Positions 9,881-19,256 of a stretch of 64,000 bases of DNA are shown here, piece by piece. The translations under genes and the position numbers were made by a program. Under the pieces are notes generated by a model. The model saw only the letters and a list, made by a program, of their open reading frames with translations. It was not told the DNA's origin and searched no databases. The DNA comes from Campylobacter showae (lineage in GTDB: Bacteria; Campylobacterota; Campylobacteria; Campylobacterales; Campylobacteraceae): assembly GCF_900573985.1 (NCBI RefSeq), contig NZ_UWOK01000001.1:1674001-1738000 (forward strand). Reading direction: 5' to 3'. Each line of letters opens with the position of its first letter. Positions within the stretch are counted from its first letter, which is position 1.

Positions 9881-10915
9881 ATGAGCAAATTTCACTCTTT
9901 CGCGCTAGCCCTTGCGCTGTGCGCGAGTTCGCTTTTTGCCGATCGAGTCATAACCGATCAGCTAGGCCGCGACGTCACGCTACCGGACGAAGTTAAGCGC
10001 ATAGTCGTGCTTCAGCACCAAAGCCTAAACGCGCTCAATGAGCTAAACGCGCTAGATAAGGTCGTCGGCGTGCAGGAGTCATGGGAAAAGTCGCTCGGTA
10101 AAAACTACATCCGCCTAGCCCCGAGCCTCAAAGATATGCCCACACCGGGCGATCTAAAGGTCATCAACTACGAAGCGGTACTTAGGCTAAAGCCCGACGT
10201 CGTGATCGTCACGAACTACATCCCGCAAGAATGCATCGACAAGATGACGGAGCTCAAAATCCCCGTCGTCGCCGTTAGCTTTCAGCGCAGCGACGCCGCC
10301 GATAAAGGCAAGCTAAATCCGACCTTCAAAGACGACGAGGCGGCCTACACCGAGGGCTTTTACGACGGCATAGAGCTTCTTGGCAAGGTCGCAAACCGCG
10401 AGAAAGAGGCCGCCGAGCTCATAAGCTTTGTTAAAACCTCACAAGAGCAGCTAAAGGCTAAATTTAGCGACTTCATCGTGGATAAGAGACCTAAAATTTA
10501 CATGGCAAATCCAGATCTCACGACCTACGGCAGCGGCAAATACACGGGCATAATGTTTATGCGAGCCGGCGCGCAAAACGTCGCGGCGCAGAGGATCAAG
10601 GGCTACAAGCAGGTATCTGCAGAGCAAGTTTTAGCATGGGCGCCGCAGATGATCTTCGTGCAGGATCGCTACCCTCAGGTGCCCGCCGAGCTTAAATCCA
10701 ACCCGCAGCTTGCAAATTTAAGCGCAGTCAAAGAGGGTAAAATTTACATGATGCCCGAATACGCCAAAGCGTGGGGCTATCCGACTGCCGAAGCCATGGC
10801 GCTTGGCGAGTGGTGGCTAGCGATGAAACTCTATCCGAAGCACTTTGACGAGGCTGAGTTTAACAAAAAAGTAGAGGAATTTTATCAAAAATTCTACCGC
10901 ACGAGCTATAAATGA
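9881..10915 (+). CDS. periplasmic metal-chelate binding protein (FecB/BtuF-type)
   Basis: Captures an iron-siderophore, heme, cobalamin or similar ligand in the periplasm and passes it to the permease encoded next. The 344-residue protein has a Sec signal peptide of about 20 residues, then VITDQLGRDVTLPDEVKRIV, which is the standard entry of TroA-type Fe3+/cobalamin binding proteins, then VLRLKPDVVIVTNYI and a C-terminal WGYPTAEAMALGEWWLAMKL segment. No lipobox is seen. It is first gene of a three-gene operon and overlaps the permease start by 4 bases (ATGA). Ligand cannot be decided; no TonB receptor gene is in the window. Confidence 0.85.
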   Translation: MSKFHSFALALALCASSLFADRVITDQLGRDVTLPDEVKRIVVLQHQSLNALNELNALDKVVGVQESWEKSLGKNYIRLAPSLKDMPTPGDLKVINYEAVLRLKPDVVIVTNYIPQECIDKMTELKIPVVAVSFQRSDAADKGKLNPTFKDDEAAYTEGFYDGIELLGKVANREKEAAELISFVKTSQEQLKAKFSDFIVDKRPKIYMANPDLTTYGSGKYTGIMFMRAGAQNVAAQRIKGYKQVSAEQVLAWAPQMIFVQDRYPQVPAELKSNPQLANLSAVKEGKIYMMPEYAKAWGYPTAEAMALGEWWLAMKLYPKHFDEAEFNKKVEEFYQKFYRTSYK

Positions 10916-11889
10916 AATTTTCCGCCCTGCTGCTGATCTGGGTCCTGCTATTTGCGGTATCGCTTGGCATCGGGCAGTATCCTGTGAGCCTAGAGGAGAC
11001 GGGTAAAATTTTACTCAGCTCCTCTGCCGATGAGACGGCAAAGAGCGTGGTGCTTGATATCCGCATCCCGCGCGCCCTACTTTCGAGCCTTTGCGGCGGG
11101 ATACTGGCGCTTAGCGGTCTCGCGCTTCAGGCGGTGTTTAAAAACCCGCTCGTAGGCCCGCACATCGTGGGCGTTAGCACCGCGGCGGCATTCGGCGGAG
11201 CGCTTTGCATCATGCTTGGCTTTGGCTCCTATTTTATCGTGGCTTTTGCCTTCTTTTTCGGTCTCACAGCGCTTTTTATGCTCTATTTTATCGCTAAATT
11301 CGTCTCTCGCAGCGATGTCTTTTCGCTCATCCTAGCAGGCATCGTCATAAACGGCGTTTTTGCCGCGCTAACGAGCCTTGTGCAGTATCTAGCCGACAAC
11401 GAGGACGTGCTGCCAAACATCATCTACTGGCTGCTTGGCAGCTTCGTGCGCGCAGACTACGACAAGCTCATCATGCTCACCGCCGTTTCCGCGCCCTGCG
11501 TCGCGGCACTCATCGCGATGCGGTGGCGGTTTAACCTACTCAGCCTCGAAGACGGCGATCTAAAGGTGCTGGGCGTAAATATCGTACGGCTACGCTCAGT
11601 CATCCTCGTCGTCTGCACGCTGCTAGTCGCCGCGCAGGTCAGCGTCAGCGGAAACATCGGCTGGATCGGGCTTGTAGTGCCGCATGTCGCTAGGATGATA
11701 TTTGGCAGCGACCACTTGCGCTCCATGCCCGCTTGCTTCGTCGCGGGAGCCGTTTTTATGCTCGCCATCGACGACGTATCGCGCTCGATCAGCTCTAGCG
11801 AAGTGCCGCTTAGCATCATCTCCGCGCTCATCGGCAGCCCGATATTCGCCATCCTCCTAAAAAGGAGCGCCGATGCGAACAGAAGGTAG
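10912..11889 (+). CDS. FecCD/BtuC-type ABC transporter permease
   Basis: A 325-residue inner-membrane permease with about nine to ten membrane segments. Family signatures are clear: VLDIRIPRALLSSLCGGILALSG at about residue 45, QAVFKNPLVGPHIVGVS just after, and GNIGWIGLVVPHVARMIFG at about residue 250, the cytoplasmic loop that contacts the ATPase. It imports the ligand delivered by the preceding binding protein. The start overlaps the upstream gene by 4 bases and the end overlaps the ATPase gene by 17 bases, so all three are coupled. Confidence 0.92.
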   Translation: MKFSALLLIWVLLFAVSLGIGQYPVSLEETGKILLSSSADETAKSVVLDIRIPRALLSSLCGGILALSGLALQAVFKNPLVGPHIVGVSTAAAFGGALCIMLGFGSYFIVAFAFFFGLTALFMLYFIAKFVSRSDVFSLILAGIVINGVFAALTSLVQYLADNEDVLPNIIYWLLGSFVRADYDKLIMLTAVSAPCVAALIAMRWRFNLLSLEDGDLKVLGVNIVRLRSVILVVCTLLVAAQVSVSGNIGWIGLVVPHVARMIFGSDHLRSMPACFVAGAVFMLAIDDVSRSISSSEVPLSIISALIGSPIFAILLKRSADANRR

Positions 11890-12646
11890 TTTGCTCGCGA
11901 TCAAGGACGCGGGATTTTTCTACGAAGAGGGCAAATTTCTTTTTAGAAATTTAAGCTTTGAGATTGAGCGCGGTCAAATTTTAGCGATCTTGGGGCTAAA
12001 TGGTCAGGGCAAAAGCACGCTGATGTCGTGCATGATGGGCATTTTGGGTTTCAAAGAGGGGCAGCTTTTTACGCAGGCGAAATTTGGCTTTTTGCCGCAA
12101 AGCTTTAGCGTGGCGTTTGATTACAGCGTGCAGGACATCGTAGCGATGGGGCGCGTGCGCGATATTTCGCTATTTTCAAAGCCGAGCAAACGCGACGTGC
12201 AGATCTGCCTGGACGCGCTTGAGAGCCTTGAAATTTCGCACCTAAAAAACAAGCGCTTCAACTCGCTCTCGGGCGGCCAAAAGCAGCTCGTGCTCTTTGC
12301 CAGAGCGATCGCGAGCAAGAGCGAAATTTTATTTTTAGACGAGCCTGCCAGCGCGCTTGATATCAAAAACCAAGACCGCGTGCTAAGCCTCATCGTAAAT
12401 TTGAAGCAAAAAAGTAGCGCCAGCATCGTTTTTACCACGCATCAGCCAAACCACGCCCTTGCGGTGGCGGACCGCACGCTTATTTTAAAAGACGATCTTA
12501 GCTACGTTTATGGGTTTAGTGCCAAGATTTTGAACGAGGAAAATTTAAACGCGCTTTACCGCGTGCGGATGAAAACGGCGAAATTTGACGTTGCCGGCGA
12601 GCAGATAAGCAGCATCACGCAAATTTTCAGCGCACAGGTGAGATAA
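11873..12646 (+). CDS. FecE/BtuD-type ABC transporter ATP-binding protein
   Basis: ATPase of the same importer, 257 residues. Walker A is GLNGQGKST near residue 42, the signature loop is LSGGQKQLVLFARAIA near residue 133, Walker B is ILFLDEPASALD just after, and the switch His lies in VFTTHQPNHAL. Gln replaces the more common Ala/Cys in Walker A (GLNGQGKS), as in several FecE homologues. The start lies inside the end of the permease gene, consistent with coupling. Confidence 0.92.
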   Translation: MRTEGSLLAIKDAGFFYEEGKFLFRNLSFEIERGQILAILGLNGQGKSTLMSCMMGILGFKEGQLFTQAKFGFLPQSFSVAFDYSVQDIVAMGRVRDISLFSKPSKRDVQICLDALESLEISHLKNKRFNSLSGGQKQLVLFARAIASKSEILFLDEPASALDIKNQDRVLSLIVNLKQKSSASIVFTTHQPNHALAVADRTLILKDDLSYVYGFSAKILNEENLNALYRVRMKTAKFDVAGEQISSITQIFSAQVR

Positions 12647-12984
12647 ATGCCCGCGCTCTTTTGGTTTTAAATTTAACCACTGACGATAGATACGACGATA
12701 AATTTACAAAAAACGACGATTATCCAAAATTTAGCGTCAAAATTTGGATAATCAAATTTACCGCAAATTTAACTCCAAACATTGTCTGATTTTAAATTTA
12801 AGCCGCCAAACCTCGTAAAATCGTCCTAAATTTAAGCTCAAATTTCTTGCTAAAAAGTTAAAATAATGATTTAACAATAAGCAAATTTAACCACAAAAAT
12901 CAGCCGAATTCGACTCAAACAAATCAAAATTTAGAAGGAAAAATTTGAAAAATTTTAAACTCTGTCTTAAATGCCATTTCTCAA
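12647..12984. other. gene-free stretch with terminator-like hairpin
   Basis: No gene is supported. An 11-base inverted repeat (12718-12728 with 12743-12753, arms GATTATCCAAA/TTTGGATAATC) follows the ABC operon and may end its transcript, although no long T tract follows. The rest is AAATTT-rich. Confidence 0.45.
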
Positions 12985-14250
12985 ATGCCTACAACGCCAG
13001 CAGAGGCCAGAAGGCTTGGTATTTGGGCTTCTGCGCTAACGGTGGTATCTATTATTCTTTTCGGTAGGACGGAAATCTCCTTTTTGCATTCTTACTTTGA
13101 TATTAGAGTCCTTAAAGTGATCTGCGAGATAGCCTCGCTAGCCCCGATATACGCGGCTTTCAGATGTATTACTTTGTATGCGGGCGGCGTCAAAATATGT
13201 AAACGTTTTACGCTATTTGCCGCGACTTACGGCATCATTTTGCTTTTAAACTTCTTTGCGCTCTTTATAGTGACGATATTTGCGGATGATTTTGATGCAA
13301 GAGTCGGCAAATTTACAGAGTTTTTATTTTCTCTGGTTTTATTGATATCTAGTTTCACGAGCTGGACGCTTTGCATTCCCGCCATATTTCTAATTTTAGC
13401 TATGTTTAAATTTACAAAGGTAGCGAATAATCTATTTTGGGGATACTGCACCATATTTGCCCTCCAAGCAGCAATATTGATACTTGAAAGGTTTGATTTT
13501 AAAGACTATAAAGATGTGTTGGATTATTACTATGTTTTATATTGGGACAATTTTAAATGCATCGGCTACGCGTTTTTAGCGGCCGCTTTTTATAAACTTG
13601 GTGATATTAGCTCGCAAAAGTTAGCGCAAGAAAGCGTCGATCGCGTCAAATTTTATGACCCGGCTCGCATCAAATTTTACGGTATCGTCTCAAGCGTGCT
13701 TTGGCTTGCGGTTTCTATTTTAACCGTAGCTTTAAACTCCGCTTCAAGCATTACGGATAGCCTTGCGACAGCGTTTTTGGTGCTGCTAGTTTGCATCCAG
13801 ATTGCCTCTTTCGTCTGCGGCTGGATCGCGATCAAAGGCATAGGAGCGATCTTTGAAAGCAATGTTTTTAAATTTTATTTGGCTTTTTTGGCGTGCGTCG
13901 TTATCTTGATTTTGATGGCGTTTTACGCTAGATTGCCCGAAGTCAACGTAGATAGAGCTTTAGCCGTAAAATTCGGCATTTGCGCGCTTGCGGCGTTTAT
14001 TTTTTGGATCGTCATAAACGTTAAATTAAGCCGTTTGGGTAAAAATTTATATTTTATACTTTACGTCGTAGCGCAAATCATTTGCGTGCTTACACTAGCG
14101 GCCTTTAACGCGCTGATGATGTTTAGCTTCGAGTTTGCGTTCATCACCCACAGATACAGCTTCACTGCATCGCTAATTTTATACTTTGCGCCGATTTTCA
14201 TATATCTGCTCGCTTGGATTAAATTTAAGCTTCCTTTAAAGCAAATTTAA
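12985..14250 (+). CDS. multi-pass membrane protein, two-unit member of a repeated family
   Basis: Function unknown. The 421-residue protein has about ten membrane segments and is made of two similar halves. Each half starts with an R-x-x-G block (ARRLGIWAS at residue 8; ARIKFYGIVS at about 228), and each contains a K-x-x-x-x-x-x-N-L motif before a membrane helix (FKFTKVANNLFWGY and NVKLSRLGKNLYFILY). The end, FIYLLAWIKFKL, is shared with the neighbour at 14330 and with 33610-35005. No signal peptide, enzyme motif or cysteine cluster is seen. The ribosome site is weak: AGAAGGAA lies about 45 bases upstream, so the start is uncertain. Confidence 0.7.
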   Translation: MPTTPAEARRLGIWASALTVVSIILFGRTEISFLHSYFDIRVLKVICEIASLAPIYAAFRCITLYAGGVKICKRFTLFAATYGIILLLNFFALFIVTIFADDFDARVGKFTEFLFSLVLLISSFTSWTLCIPAIFLILAMFKFTKVANNLFWGYCTIFALQAAILILERFDFKDYKDVLDYYYVLYWDNFKCIGYAFLAAAFYKLGDISSQKLAQESVDRVKFYDPARIKFYGIVSSVLWLAVSILTVALNSASSITDSLATAFLVLLVCIQIASFVCGWIAIKGIGAIFESNVFKFYLAFLACVVILILMAFYARLPEVNVDRALAVKFGICALAAFIFWIVINVKLSRLGKNLYFILYVVAQIICVLTLAAFNALMMFSFEFAFITHRYSFTASLILYFAPIFIYLLAWIKFKLPLKQI

Positions 14251-14329
14251 AGCCTAGGTTGGACCAAATTTAATAAAAATTTTAAGCTTGTTTGTGTAAA
14301 ATTTTTATTAAATTAATAAAAGGCAAAAT

Positions 14330-14923
14330 GTGCAAGAAAACTTCATAAGGCGCATAAGTACGGCAAGAGCGCTTGGTATGACGTCGGGGATTTTGGTTAT
14401 TTTAAATTTGCTCTCGCAAGAGATGGTTTTACCCAAAAGCCTCTTTGATATCGCAACGAGCGCGCGCGTAGCGATGTTGTTTGTCTCCGTTATCTGCCTT
14501 TACGGCGCGATATCAAAGGTAAACGAACTTGCAGGCGGAGGCGTGTTTAAGCTTTATCGCATTTTTATAGCTATTAGCAGCGCGATGATTTTGCTAAGTT
14601 TTGGCGCGAACTACGTTCCCGCTAGCACGCACAAGATCCTATTTTTCGTCATTTGCGCCGTGGCGGTGCTTGCCTTTTTGCTTTGGATAAAGATAAATTT
14701 TAAACTCGGCGCCGTCACGCAAAACGCCCTATTTTCAGGCTACGCGGTACTTTGCGTGATCGGCACTTTTATCGCTGCGGCGCTAAAGCTTTTACTGACC
14801 AAAGCCCTGCGCGACCCCTACTCTATCGAGCTTGCGGTGCTTGGTATCTACCTGGCGTTAGGGTTTATCTACGTGCTTGCCTGGTCGAGAGTGGATTACG
14901 TCGAAAATCGCAATCAAGACTAA
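14330..14923 (+). CDS. multi-pass membrane protein, one-unit member of the same family
   Basis: A 197-residue protein with about five to six membrane segments, beginning at GTG 14330. It is a single copy of the unit that occurs twice in the gene just upstream: ARALGMTSGILVI at the start, YGAISKVNELAGGGVFKLYR in the middle, LWIKINFKLGAVTQNALFSGYA before the last helices, and FIYVLAWSRVDY at the end. It lies 79 bases after the two-unit gene on the same strand, so co-transcription is likely. Function is unknown; small integral membrane sensors or exporters are only guesses. Confidence 0.65.
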   Translation: MQENFIRRISTARALGMTSGILVILNLLSQEMVLPKSLFDIATSARVAMLFVSVICLYGAISKVNELAGGGVFKLYRIFIAISSAMILLSFGANYVPASTHKILFFVICAVAVLAFLLWIKINFKLGAVTQNALFSGYAVLCVIGTFIAAALKLLLTKALRDPYSIELAVLGIYLALGFIYVLAWSRVDYVENRNQD

Positions 14924-14999
14924 GCCGAGTTCGTCAAATTTGCGTTTCAGGCAAATTTAGACGTTAAAAATGGCGCGACTATACTAAGCCCGTCCAAAT

Positions 15000-15926
15000 T
15001 TAAGCCAAATCAAATTTAAATTCATCGCAAATCTGCAAATTTGAGCTAACTACGGCTTTAAATTTGACTCCGCAAAAGTCCAAATTTAGTTCGTAAAATG
15101 CGCCTAAAAATTTTGCTTCCGCTACGTCTGCTTCGTATTTTTCGCTGCTTATGATTAGCTCCGGGCGAAACATAAATTTTCTCCCCTCCAGCCACGATCT
15201 AAATTCAGCCGGCAAATTTTGCGCATCCCGCTCGTCAATCAAATTCATATCGCCCAAAAAGCAGGCTATCTCGTAAGAAGCTGGGCTAAAATATAGCTCC
15301 CTAGGCGCGCCGAAAGCCAAAACCTTGCCGCCTTTTATCAGCGCTATTTTGTCGCTTAGCAAAAAGGCGTCCTCTTTGTCGTGCGTCACCATGACCGCGC
15401 TGATGCCGTTTGCCTTTATCATCTGTTTTAGCTCGCCTCTTAGCACGCTTTTTAGGTTGCGATCTAGATTAGCGAAGGGTTCGTCGAGCAAAAGCAACTT
15501 TTCGCGGTTTGCTACGGCTCTGGCAAAGGCCGTCCTTTGCGCTTGACCGCCCGAAATTTGATCGGGAGTTTTGTCTTTTAGATCGGAGATTTTAAATTTC
15601 TCCAGCAGATGCGCGCTCCTTTGTGCTCGCTCGGCGCTAGGCAGCCGCCACAGCGCAAATTCCACGTTTTTGCAAACGCTTAAATGCGGAAAAAGTGCGT
15701 AGCTCTGAAACATCATCGCCGTGCCGCAGCCATCTTTGACGCAAATTTGCCCGCCGCTTGGCGTCTCAAGCCCGGCGATTATACGCAAAAGCGTGCTTTT
15801 GCCGCAACCGCTATCGCCTAAAATGCTTAAAATTTCGCCCTCGTTAAGGCTTAAATTTACATCCTTTAAAACCTCTAAATTTCCAAATTTCTTGTTTAAA
15901 TTTACGATTTTTAAAATTTCAGCCAT
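15000..15926 (-). CDS. fbpC: FbpC-type Fe(III) ABC transporter ATP-binding protein
   Basis: ATPase of a periplasmic Fe(III) importer, 308 residues. Walker A is GDSGCGKSTLLRI near residue 37, the signature is ISGGQAQRTAFARAVA near residue 124, Walker B is LLLLDEPFANLDRN, and the switch His is in MVTHDKEDAF. A C-terminal extension of about 80 residues corresponds to the regulatory TOBE-like domain of the family. It lies 4 bases behind the permease gene. C. jejuni has a similar cfbpABC set. This gene is intact while both partners are frameshifted. Confidence 0.85.
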   Translation of the reverse strand: MAEILKIVNLNKKFGNLEVLKDVNLSLNEGEILSILGDSGCGKSTLLRIIAGLETPSGGQICVKDGCGTAMMFQSYALFPHLSVCKNVEFALWRLPSAERAQRSAHLLEKFKISDLKDKTPDQISGGQAQRTAFARAVANREKLLLLDEPFANLDRNLKSVLRGELKQMIKANGISAVMVTHDKEDAFLLSDKIALIKGGKVLAFGAPRELYFSPASYEIACFLGDMNLIDERDAQNLPAEFRSWLEGRKFMFRPELIISSEKYEADVAEAKFLGAFYELNLDFCGVKFKAVVSSNLQICDEFKFDLA

Positions 15927-15930
15927 ATTT

Positions 15931-17485
15931 TTATCTTTCTTGTTTTTTTCTGGAGATTATCTCGAGCCAAAGGACGGCGACTAGCGACATCGAAACTATG
16001 AGAAACGACGGCAGGGCCGCAGCATAAAGCCGCTCGTCGGCAGTATAAAAAAACGCCCTGATACTAAGCGTCTCAAAGCCCAAAGGCCGCAAAATTAGAC
16101 TAAGCGGCAGTTCCTTAATGATGTCGATAAAAACGACGATGAGCGAGAGAAAGAAAAAGTGGCGAAGTAGCGGAAAATGAACTTTGAAAAACAAATTTAA
16201 CCGCGAGCCGTTTAGCAAAAGCACGGCATCGTCGATATTTGCCGGGATTTTAGCATATCCGCTCTCGACGGCATATATCGAGGTCGCCAAAAACCTCACG
16301 ACGTATCCGAAAATCAGCACTACAAAACTGGACGAAAGTAGATGCGTGCCGAAATTTCGGTCAATGTAGCCAAAAACTATCATCACGCAAAGCCCGATAC
16401 TAGCACTCGGTAGCGCGTAGCCTAGCGAGACGGATTTTAGCAAAAAGGCGTTTAGCGCTTTGTTTTTTATAAGCCTCGTCGCAAAAACGAGAAAAAAGCT
16501 AATCGCCGTGATGAGTATCGCCGCACCCGCAGCCATCAGAAGCGAATTTAAAGCCATCTGCACGAACTCGAATTTAAAGCTATCTAGCTCGTGAATACTC
16601 CAGTACAAAAGCCAGGTAAAAGGAAAGGCAAACGCCAGGCAAAACACGCTCGTGCACCATAAAAACGCCGCCGCCGAGCCGAATTTGCCAAGCTCTTTTT
16701 TTGCGTAAATTTGGAGGTGTCGTGTGTGGAGAAGCTGTATTTTTTAGAGTTTTTATTAATGTGCTCAAATATCATCAAAACAAAGACGAACATCATCAAA
16801 AGCCCCGCTAGCACGGACGCGGAGTACGAGTCGCCCATATCAAACCATAGCTTAAAAATGCCCGCGCTAAATGTCTCTACGCCGTAATATGCAGCCGTGC
16901 CGTAGTCGCTAAGCGTCTCCATGAGCACCAGCATCGCTCCGCCCACGATCGCCGGACGCGAGAGAAATATGGCAACCCTAAAAAACACGGCAAGGCCGGG
17001 GAGCTTGTAAATTTTACAAACGTCGTAAATCGCTGCGGACTGCGTTTTAAACGAGGTTTTGGCAAACATGTAGATGTATGGATAAAGCGACAACGACAGC
17101 ACGAAAATCGCTCCGTAGATATTCATAAACTCTAGCCTGAAGCCGAAAATTTGATGAAAATATCCGCCGTAATCCATAATCCCGACGTAGCAAAAGCTAA
17201 ATATATAAGCAGGAATCGCAAACGGAAGGATGAGGGCATATTCAAAGAAATTTGAGAGCGCGAAGCGGTAGTTCGCCACCAGCCACGCCGAAACCACGGC
17301 GATAACCAGACTAAGCGCCAAAACGCCCGCCGCAACGGCAAAAGTACCTTGGATATACCTCACAAAAAGATACTTAAAAAATGCTCGAGCAAGGAGTAGT
17401 CGCCTAAAGCGATCTCGAAAAATATGCTAAAAATGGGGATCAAAACGACAAGGGCGATAAAGATCGCCCCGAATTTTACTTTCAT
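15931..17485 (-). pseudogene. fbpB: FbpB-type Fe(III) permease, frameshifted twice
   Basis: Read leftward from ATG 17485 the protein begins MKVKFGAIFIALVVLIPIFS and breaks at a six-base A run (17376-17381 on the given strand); one more base would join it to FKYLFVRYIQGTF. The second frame runs through the first permease half to a seven-base T run (16696-16702); one more base gives TQKKELGKFGSAAAFLW and joins the second half, which ends at 15931. The restored protein of about 518 residues has the two fused permease domains of FbpB. Its start overlaps the fbpA stop by one base. Both breaks are single-base losses in homopolymers, so base-calling error is a live alternative to decay. Confidence 0.75.
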
Positions 17486-18486
17486 TATTTCCAGCCGGCT
17501 ACGTCGTAAATTTTAATAGCCTCGTTCGTGTTTTGCACGCTTTTATAAAGCGGAGTGGAGTCTTCTTTAAATTTACCAAAGCCCTTTACGATGTCGCTAG
17601 GCTCGACCTCTGCGTTGATCGGATACTCGAAATTTATACCCGCAAGTATCTTTTGCGCCTCAGGGCTCACCATAAACTCCATAAATTTAACTGCGTTTTC
17701 TTTATTTTTAGCAGCTTTTGTTAGCGCGATGCCGCTGATATTTACGTGCGTACCGCGGTTGTCCTGATTTGGGAAAATTATGCCCAAATTTTTCGCAGCC
17801 TCTACGTCTTCGGCTTTCGGAGAGGTTAGCATGAGGCCTATATAGTAGGTGTTCATAACCGCTACGTCGCCCTCGCCTGCGTAGATAGCCTTAGCCTGAT
17901 CCCTATCGCCGCCTTTTGGATCGCGGGCTAGATTTTTTAGCGTACCTTCCGCCCATTTAGCCGCCGCGTCTTTGCCGTCAGCCTCGATGATAGCAGCTAG
18001 CAGCGACTTGCTATACGGAGCCGTCGCGCTTCTGATTAGGAGCTTGCCTTTTAGCTCCGGTTTTGCCAAATCCTCGTAGTCCTTAATGCCTTTAGGATCG
18101 AAGTCTCTTTTATCGTAAACGATGACTCTAGCGCGTTTTGAGATAGCAAACCACTGACCGTCGTTATCTCTATACTGCTCCGGTACGATTTTTTCCAGAG
18201 TTTCAGATTTGACCGATTGCAAGACGCCTTTAGTCTTTGCGGTGTAGAAATTTCCCGCGTCTGCGGTGATAAAGATATCCGCCGCAGAGCTATCGCCCTC
18301 TACTTCGAGCTTTTTGATTAGCTCGCCGGCTTTTGCCTGCGTGGCGTTTACCTTAAGCCCGTCTTTTGTTCAAAAAGCTTATAAAGCTCGCTGTCGGCGT
18401 CGTAGTGGCGCGCAGAGTAGATATTTACCTCCGCGGCAAACAAAAAGCTTGAAAGCAAGCTAAGCGCGAAAAAACTTTTTTTTCAT
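17485..18486 (-). pseudogene. fbpA: FbpA-type Fe(III)-binding periplasmic protein, frameshifted near the N-terminus
   Basis: The intact C-terminal part contains NTYYIGLML with the tyrosine pair that holds iron in FbpA. The N-terminal part is in other frames: ATG 18486 after AAGGAT starts a signal peptide, but an A8-G-T6 run shifts it out of frame before FALSLLSSFLFA, and a second shift at a four-base T run (18364-18367) separates NIYSARHYDADSELYKLFEQ from VNATQAKAGELIKKL. With both repaired the protein would have about 333 residues. The open frame beginning at 18222 lacks the signal peptide and is unlikely to be a real start. It heads an fbpABC order like that of C. jejuni. Confidence 0.75.
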
Positions 18487-18647
18487 TTTTATCCTTTGTA
18501 TTGATATGGATTTGCGATTATAGCGTTTGTCCTATGAAAGTAATATTAATTATTAAAAAAGAAAAATTTATGCCGGAGTGATTTTAGAATGACAAAATAT
18601 TTAAAATTGAGTGCTAATATTCACGCCGTCAAATTTAAGGAGAGAAA

Positions 18648-19025
18648 ATGAGAAAAATTTTACTTTTAGGAGCGGCTGCTGCAATGGCTTTTGCGGAAAT
18701 TTCTACGATTCAAGTTAGTCCCGAGGCGATCAAAAACTACGAGCAAATCGTTGATATCAGGACGCCTGCTGAATGGATGGAAACGGGCGTGATAAAGGGT
18801 GCAAAGACTATCACTTTTAACGCAACCGATAAAGAAGGGTTTTTGAACGAGCTAAAAGCCAATGTCGATCTAAAAAAACCCGTCGCGCTAATATGCAGAA
18901 GCGGACGCAGAAGCGCTGCGGCAGCGATGATGATAGATTCGCCGGAGCTAAATATAATAAATCTTGACGGCGGCATGGGCAGCCTCATAAATCAAGGCTA
19001 CGAAACCGTGCCGTATCAAAAATAA
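18648..19025 (+). CDS. periplasmic rhodanese-like protein
   Basis: A 125-residue single-domain rhodanese with a Sec signal peptide of about 16 residues. The domain shows VDIRTPAEWMETGVIKGA near residue 35 and the active-site loop CRSGRRSAAAA near residue 83, with the catalytic cysteine present. Such proteins transfer sulfane sulfur or take part in periplasmic thiol chemistry. An AAGGAGAGAAA ribosome site precedes the ATG. It is divergent from the Fbp operon and stands alone. Confidence 0.85.
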   Translation: MRKILLLGAAAAMAFAEISTIQVSPEAIKNYEQIVDIRTPAEWMETGVIKGAKTITFNATDKEGFLNELKANVDLKKPVALICRSGRRSAAAAMMIDSPELNIINLDGGMGSLINQGYETVPYQK

Positions 19026-19256
19026 TCCGCGGTTTTACTTTATAAATTTCGTCCGTCAGGCTTAAATTTGCGCTAAATTTTAAGCTTGGCGGAGCTGATT
19101 TGTGCTCCACTCGCGCGTAAGGCGACGGTAAATTTAAACTCGCCGCCGCACTTAACGCAAAAACCGCCACCGTTTCTTACAAAATTTAATAGAACAAAAG
19201 CGTATCCGCTTTAAATTTTAAGTGGACGCAAATTTTTCACCAAATTTGACCAAAAT

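Noticed and set aside
18222..18486. Taking 18222 as the true start of a shorter iron-binding protein
   Set aside because: That start has no signal peptide, while the missing signal peptide and first domain are readable upstream in shifted frames.
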